Assembly (NCBI GenBank): GCA_032164245.1
Contig: JAVMKO010000003.1
Location: 46,502,890 to 46,566,889 of the forward strand
Source: Sternotherus odoratus
Lineage: Eukaryota; Chordata; Testudines; Kinosternidae
Length of the DNA stretch: 64,000 nucleotides
Reading direction: 5' to 3'
Shown: positions 59,769 to 64,000 of the stretch, piece after piece
Layout: each line of letters starts with the position of its first letter
Numbering within the stretch: position 1 is the first letter of the stretch
Translations under genes and position numbers: made by a program
The notes under the pieces: model-generated
The model's database searches: none
Told to the model about the DNA's origin: nothing
The model's input: only the letters and a program-made list of their open reading frames with translations

Positions 59769-60086
59769 CAGGGGTAGGTAACCTATGGCATGTGTGCCAA
59801 AAGCGGCACACAAGCTGATGTTCAGTGGCACTCACACTGCCCGAGTCCTAGCCACCAGTCTGGAGGGCTCTGCATTTTAAAGTAATTGTAAATGAAGCTT
59901 CTTAAACATTTAAAAAACCTTATTTACTTTACATACAACAATAGTTTAATTATGTATTATAGACATAGAAAGAGACCTTCTAAAAATGTTAAAAAGTGTT
60001 ACTGGCATGCGAAACCTCTAAATCAGAATGAATACATGAAGACTCGGCACACCACTTCTGAAAGGTTGCTGACCCTTGGCTTAGAC
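59761..60086. mobile_element. hAT-type MITE with 8-bp target duplication
   Basis: The element spans 59769-60078. The left end caggggtaggtaacc and right end ggttgctgacccttg are inverted repeats. Flanks gcttagag (59761-59768) and gcttagac (60079-60086) match at 7 of 8 bases. The interior contains catgtgtgccaaaagcggcac and no coding sequence. Confidence 0.85.
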
Positions 60087-60199
60087 TGAGTATGTGAGAG
60101 CAGAAATGTCAACACATTCAGTGTTCTGTTAAAGGAACATACAAAATATGTAGCGGCATAACAGGATTGGAAACAGGGTTGGCTGAACATATAGGTAAG

Positions 60200-60298
60200 A
60201 TCCAGGTATCACAGGGAGAAATTCTATAGCCTGAGTTGTGCAGGAAGTCAGACTAGAGTATTATAACGGTCACTTCTGGCCTTAAAAGCTATGAAAAT
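60200..60298 (+). mobile_element. CR1 LINE 3' tail
   Basis: It contains gagaaattctatagcctgag, gcaggaagtcagactagag and ggtcacttctggccttaaaa followed by a ctatgaaaatca end, in the order of a turtle CR1 3' terminus. About 100 bp remain, directly upstream of the second Harbinger copy. Confidence 0.7.
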
Positions 60299-61150
60299 CA
60301 TCATAAATAGTCTTGTAATAATTAATTGTGGATGAGACTTTCCTCTGTGTCCATGGCCACTAATATTATTCTTATGATCGCTCCAGAACTTTCGGATGAG
60401 AAAAGCCACTTTCATGAGAATGTGTGATGAGCTCGCCCCACCCTGCAGTGAAGGATATGATATTGAGAGCTGCCCTGATGGTGGAGAAATGGGTGGCAAT
60501 TGCAATCTGGAAGTTGGCAACTCCAGACAGCTACCGATTGGTCGCTAAATAGTGGGAAAGTCAACCATTGGAATTGTGTTGATGCAAGTTTGAGGCCCAT
60601 TAATCACATCCTGTTCAGAAGAACTATGACTCTGGGGAATGTGCAAGAAATTGTGGCTGGCTTTACACAAATGGGTTTCCCTAACTGCGGAGGGGCAATA
60701 GGTGGGATGCATATTCCAATTCTGGCACGGGCCCAACCGAGTATGTTAATCTGAAGGGGTATTTCTCTGTGGTTCTCCAGGCACTTATGGATCACCATGG
60801 GTGTTTCATTGACATTAATGCAGGCTGGCCCAGAAAGGTGCCTGACACACACATCTTTTGGAACACCTGCCTGTTCAGAAAGCTGCAAGCTGGGACTTTT
60901 TTCCCAAGACCAGAAGATCACTGTAGGGGAAGTCAAAATGCCCATTGTGATCTTTGGAAACTCCGCTTACGCTTTAATGTCCTGGCTCATGAAACCCTAC
61001 ACAGGGAGCCTTGACAGTAGTTTGGGTTTTTGTTCCTCACAGAAATAGGGCACACCTCAGAAATAGGAGCTGAGTCGGTGCAGAATGACTGTGGAGTGTG
61101 CTTTTGGCCATTTAAAGGGCCGCTGGTGTTTTTTGTATGGGAAACTGGAC

Positions 61151-61624
61151 CTGCCCGACAGGGCCGGCGACAGGGGGGTACAACGGGTACAGCTGTACCG
61201 GGCCCCGGACTTCAGGGGGGGGCCCTGAAGTCCGGGGCGGGTACTCAGCTGTACCCCGTTGTCGCCGGGGCTGTGAGCAAGGCGCGGCTCTGGGCAGCCG
61301 CCGCCGCGCTCACCAGCCCCCTGCCCCGGCACCCAGCAGCCTCCCCCGCCCTCCTTTGCTTCTCCCGACCGGCCACGCGGCCGCAGCACATGTGGGGGTT
61401 GGGGCCCGCAGGAGGTAGGAGACCGGCGGGGGGGGGCAGGGGGCAGGAGATCGGGGGGGCCGTGGGCGGTGGGAGATCGCGGGGGCCGCGGGCGGCGGGA
61501 GATCGGGGGGGGGCGTGGGCGGTGGGAGACGGGGGGGGGGCCCACGGGCGGCGGGAAACCGGGGGGGGGCATACGATCTGCCGTACAGGGCCCCAAAATT
61601 CCTGTCGCCGGCCCTGCTGCCCGA
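61151..61624. mobile_element. hAT-type MITE inside the Harbinger transposase, perfect 8-bp duplication
   Basis: The element spans 61159-61616 (458 bp). Its ends are perfect 16-bp inverted repeats, cagggccggcgacagg and cctgtcgccggccctg. The duplication ctgcccga is perfect (61151-61158 and 61617-61624). Removing the insert and one copy of the duplication restores continuity of the transposase fragment (from the GKLDL-like region to the VISACC region). The interior is very GC-rich with a hairpin (ccccggacttcaggg against ccctgaagtccgggg near 61200-61240). Long frames across it, up to 259 codons, are composition artefacts. Confidence 0.9.
61411..61572 (+). repeat. G-tract-rich tandem array within the hAT MITE
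   Basis: About five imperfect units of roughly 30 bp follow the pattern gggagatc, a run of G, then c-gtgggcggt, each holding one or more runs of five to ten G. The plus strand could form G-quadruplexes. Confidence 0.75.
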
Positions 61625-62105
61625 TGACAACATCACTGTGGTTATATCCGCATGCTGTACCCTCCATAACATTTGTGAAAGGAAGGTTGAAAGATTCACT
61701 CAGGCATGGAACTCGGAAGTTCAATATCTGGAGGCTGAATTTGAACAGCCAGAGAGCAGGGTTATTAGAGGGGCCCACCATGGGGCTGCAAGGATTAGGG
61801 ATGCCCTGAGGGAGCAATTTGAGGCTAAAATGTTGTTTCCCTGCATGGGAGTGAAGTGCAGTGGTTCCAATGTTGGTAGGAATCTGTGTTTGATACACCG
61901 ACTTGCAGAGCCTGTTGCTTTCCTGGGCTATGGCTTCTTTTACTTAATGCAATAATAAAGAATGTTTTCAAAGCTTAAAAAGCCATTTATTTTAAAGAAA
62001 ATTCTTGTATTGAAAAGAAACACAACTGCTTGGGAAACAGAAAGGGGAAGGGGGTGGGGTGGGGAATGTTTCAATCACAGATTTGTGTATGTCCTGTTCT
62101 CATAC

Positions 62106-62616
62106 TCAGCCTTCCTGTCTGAAGTGCTGCACTTCAGCACGGCTAAAATGCATGGTGATGGGAGGTTGAGGGTCATAGTTTGCAGGGCTGGGTGGTGAAG
62201 CTACAGGTGTTGGAGGCTGGTGGTGATAAGAACCAGGATGTTGGGGAAAGTGGGTTGGAGGTGACATGGGGGCACTTGGGAAAGAGTTTTGGTTAAAGGG
62301 TTGGGGGTGGGCATGGTAGTGCTCCACCTCCATGGCTACAAGCGCCTGGATCGAGTCTGCTTGGGGCTCCATTATCGCTGATCAGCCGCTCCATGCTTTG
62401 GTGCTGGTGCTCCTCATTCTGCTGGTGGACCCTCCTTTCACTCTCCTGCCACTCCTGTGCTTTTTGATTTTCATGAAGGGACTCCTGCATTACTTCATGC
62501 AGCGTGTCTTCTTTGCTTCTGTGTGGCCTCTTTCTAATTCTTTGGAGTCTTTTGGCTGCTGATAATACAGATGGCTGAGATCTCAAGGTTGCATCTGTAA
62601 AGCCAAAATGCAACAT
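62106..62616 (-). pseudogene. C-terminal exon of the Myb-like protein, second Harbinger copy
   Basis: On the minus strand a ctttacag acceptor-like site (near 62600) precedes a basic helix (RLQRIRKRPHRSKEDTLHEV), a Gln/Glu-rich helix (QESERRVHQQNEEHQHQSMER) and, after a frame change near 62370, a Pro/His-rich tail (HPQPFNQNSFPSAPMSPP onward) ending at 62106. This is the same architecture as 45747-46267 of the other copy. It is disrupted by one frame shift. Confidence 0.65.
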
Positions 62617-62701
62617 TTAAGAGAGGCACCACTGTTCACAGCAGACAGAGCAATGATTTGCCCATACTTAAAGACAAGCACAATCTAAACAACAGCAGAA
62701 T

Positions 62702-63012
62702 TTTCCCGTCCCAAAGTGAACACACACAACCCACAGGAGTCCCAAAATGGTGAGTAAGCACAGGGGCAAGGGGAACTGATTGTTTCATGGCCATACGGTC
62801 CTCTCGGGTTCTGTGCCTTGGGGAAAGCCAACAGCCGCAGGAAGCCTCTATACTGAACACTGTCCCCACACTTTCCATAGAAGTTCATCCTGGAAGATAT
62901 CTCACTGCTGAGAGTGACCTGGGAAGCAAGGGAAGGTCTTCTACTACAATGAGGCCTCTGCCCTGGCGCATATGCAGCTTGCTTGTGTGCAGAAATGGTC
63001 CCTGCACTACTC
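62702..63012 (+). pseudogene. Second copy of the candidate third Harbinger gene
   Basis: The homologue of 46435-46730. The exon 1 end reads FPV then, after a TGA (62717-62719), THTTHRSPKM with ATG at 62747-62749, then a GTGAGT donor (62750-62755). The acceptor ccatag ends at 62880. Exon 2 reads KFILEDISLLRVTWEAREGLLLQ, a TGA, then LCPGAYAACLCAEMVPALLP before the copy diverges near 63012. Its AGT serine codon against TCC in the other copy, both in THRSP, is a silent change needing several substitutions. The intron here is 131 nt against 115 nt, yet the joined frame is identical. Confidence 0.35.
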
Positions 63013-63181
63013 CCCACTCATGGCCCCTTTCCATCATGTCCCTTGATATCATCCCAAATGTATCATAATTCCTACAGATGGAGCACAACTAGGACTGGAC
63101 AGCTTCCTCCCCGCAAACACTGATGAGGTCTAGCACCTCACCATTGCTCCATACTGGGAATTGCCTGGCACCTGGAGGCAT
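62990..63181 (-). pseudogene. Myb/SANT-like N-terminal fragment, second Harbinger copy
   Basis: The minus-strand frame starts MPPGARQFPVWSNGEVLDLI at 63181, continues SVCGEEAVQS, a stop, LCSICRNYDTFGMISRDM and MERGHEWG, then loses similarity near 62990. The first half of the Myb-like domain is present; the KVKEL helix and the rest are deleted. Confidence 0.7.
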
Positions 63182-63490
63182 AGTCACCTGGAAAGATGTG
63201 CTGAGAGCACTCCACGCCTGGTTGAGCAAACAGGAAGGAGATTTTCAAAATTCCCAGGGAATTTAAAGGGCGGGTCTGACGGTTGGTGACCTGAGAGCAG
63301 GGCAGTAGAGTTCAAAGTGATGACCAGAGTGGCTAGAACAGGCATTGTGGGACACTTCTGAAGGCTGATCAGAGCGCATTAATAGACCAAGATGTCCACA
63401 TTGGTGCTGCGGTGCTCCAAACAGGGCGCACCACGCATTATGCTTCTCATTGAGGTGGATTACTACGAGCGCTCCAGCTGGGATTCCAGC

Positions 63491-64000
63491 CAATTAGAAC
63501 ACTACCATGTAATAAAGTAGATTCCAGTACATGTTGTGAGACACCAACAGACAATTTAACTAATTTGTTTTGATCAAAGTAATGCAAAACAGTTGTGTTT
63601 GTGCACAGTTTCTTTAGCTCCTCCACTTTTACACAGTGTCTTATTTCTCATAACCATTCACAGTCTTCCTAGAGCAATTCATGGTTACTGAAGGCATTTG
63701 TGACTTGAATATGGAAAAGCATGTAACCATTTCCAGGAATTGCTGTAACTTTGGTTTGTTTGAGGCACTGGTATTTCATGCTAGTGTCTACATTAATTTT
63801 ATCTAGATTAATGCCTTTTTCAGTTAATATATAGCACAGTGTTTCTCAATATTTTAGAGCTTACATTTTCCTTAATTTGATTTTAAACCTCCTTGCTTGT
63901 CATAGTTAAAATTTAGTCTAATATGTTCCTCACTCCAGACCATGGCACCAACAGTATAAGTTGTAGCACCATGTATTCCTGCTAACACCCAGGTTACTTT
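63491..64000. other. No gene or repeat recognised
   Basis: AT-rich sequence to the window end, without an open frame of note. Confidence 0.45.

Larger units (their letters stand above)
60385..61955 (+). pseudogene. Harbinger transposase remnant, catalytic Asp lost
   Basis: Starting at FRMRKATFM the frame follows the transposase of the other copy, with several shifts. Visible parts are MEKWVAIAIWKLATP-like sequence, NVQEIVAGFTQMGFPNCGGAI, INAGWPRKVPDTHIF, MSWLMKPYTG and, after the hAT insertion, YISACCTLHNICERK. The first catalytic aspartate is a glycine (GAIGGMHIP, near 60700); the second aspartate (VPDTHIF) and the final glutamate (MTVECAF, near 61090) remain. At 61019-61058 a 40-bp foreign piece replaces about 20 bp. 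The 3' part runs past RAIRGA, with a longer C-terminus than the other copy, to TAA at 61953-61955, followed by AATAAA. Confidence 0.8.
60385..63490 (+). mobile_element. Second large Harbinger copy, ends lost, interrupted by hAT
   Basis: It is parallel to the 43.9-48.0 kb element and in the same orientation: transposase remnant on the plus strand (60385-61955), Myb-like tail exon on the minus strand (62106-62616), spliced third-gene candidate (62702-63012), Myb N-terminal exon on the minus strand (62990-63181), and the shared non-coding region ggaatttaaagggcgggtctgac at about 63259. Neither terminal repeat is present, so both ends are lost. A 458-bp hAT element with a perfect target duplication interrupts the transposase. 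Confidence 0.8.

Noticed and set aside
61030..61809. A 259-codon plus-strand reading frame
   Set aside because: It is a chimera: it starts in a damaged transposase piece, crosses a GC-rich hAT insertion and ends in transposase sequence out of frame.

Overview
Vertebrate nuclear DNA, most likely from a turtle (a crocodilian is less likely). The window is AT-rich, has no long host reading frame, and is packed with the transposon mixture I associate with chelonian genomes: CR1 LINEs, L2 and MIR remnants, PIF/Harbinger transposons and their MITEs, hAT MITEs, Penelope-like elements (PLEs), Ty3/gypsy fragments and LTRs. I see no host protein-coding exon, rRNA, tRNA or CRISPR. The window reads as intergenic or intronic DNA. 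Family names come from recognition of motifs and ends, not from a database search.

Layout. 1-19.4 kb is mostly unrecognised AT-rich sequence. It carries a complete PLE insertion with an inverted-repeat structure (4234-5731), a hAT MITE (11029-11233), a Harbinger MITE (13179-13457) and old MIR/L2 pieces. 19.4-25.2 kb is a nested retroelement cluster: a minus-strand LTR with polypurine tract and an unidentified upstream ORF, a short plus-strand LTR, gypsy integrase and RNase H pieces, and a GC-rich hAT element (23119-24639). 26.2-29.1 kb holds PLE-type tails and a decayed Harbinger copy. 31-43.6 kb holds CR1, L2 and other non-LTR remnants.

43,897-47,976 is the best element: a 4,080-bp Harbinger transposon with terminal inverted repeats and a TAA target duplication. 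It has a plus-strand DDE transposase with the catalytic triad intact but three disabling lesions, and a convergent minus-strand Myb/SANT-like gene. 53-63.5 kb holds CR1, gypsy, PLE and MIR pieces and a second Harbinger copy (60,385-63,490) interrupted by a hAT element that has a perfect 8-bp duplication.

Most interesting point: both large Harbinger copies keep, inside the intron of the Myb-like gene and on the opposite strand, what looks like a third small spliced gene. Donor and acceptor are kept in both copies, intron length differs (115 and 131 nt), and removing the intron restores the same frame in each. Second: two independent PLE insertions share one asymmetric hairpin layout with 11-12 bp target duplications.
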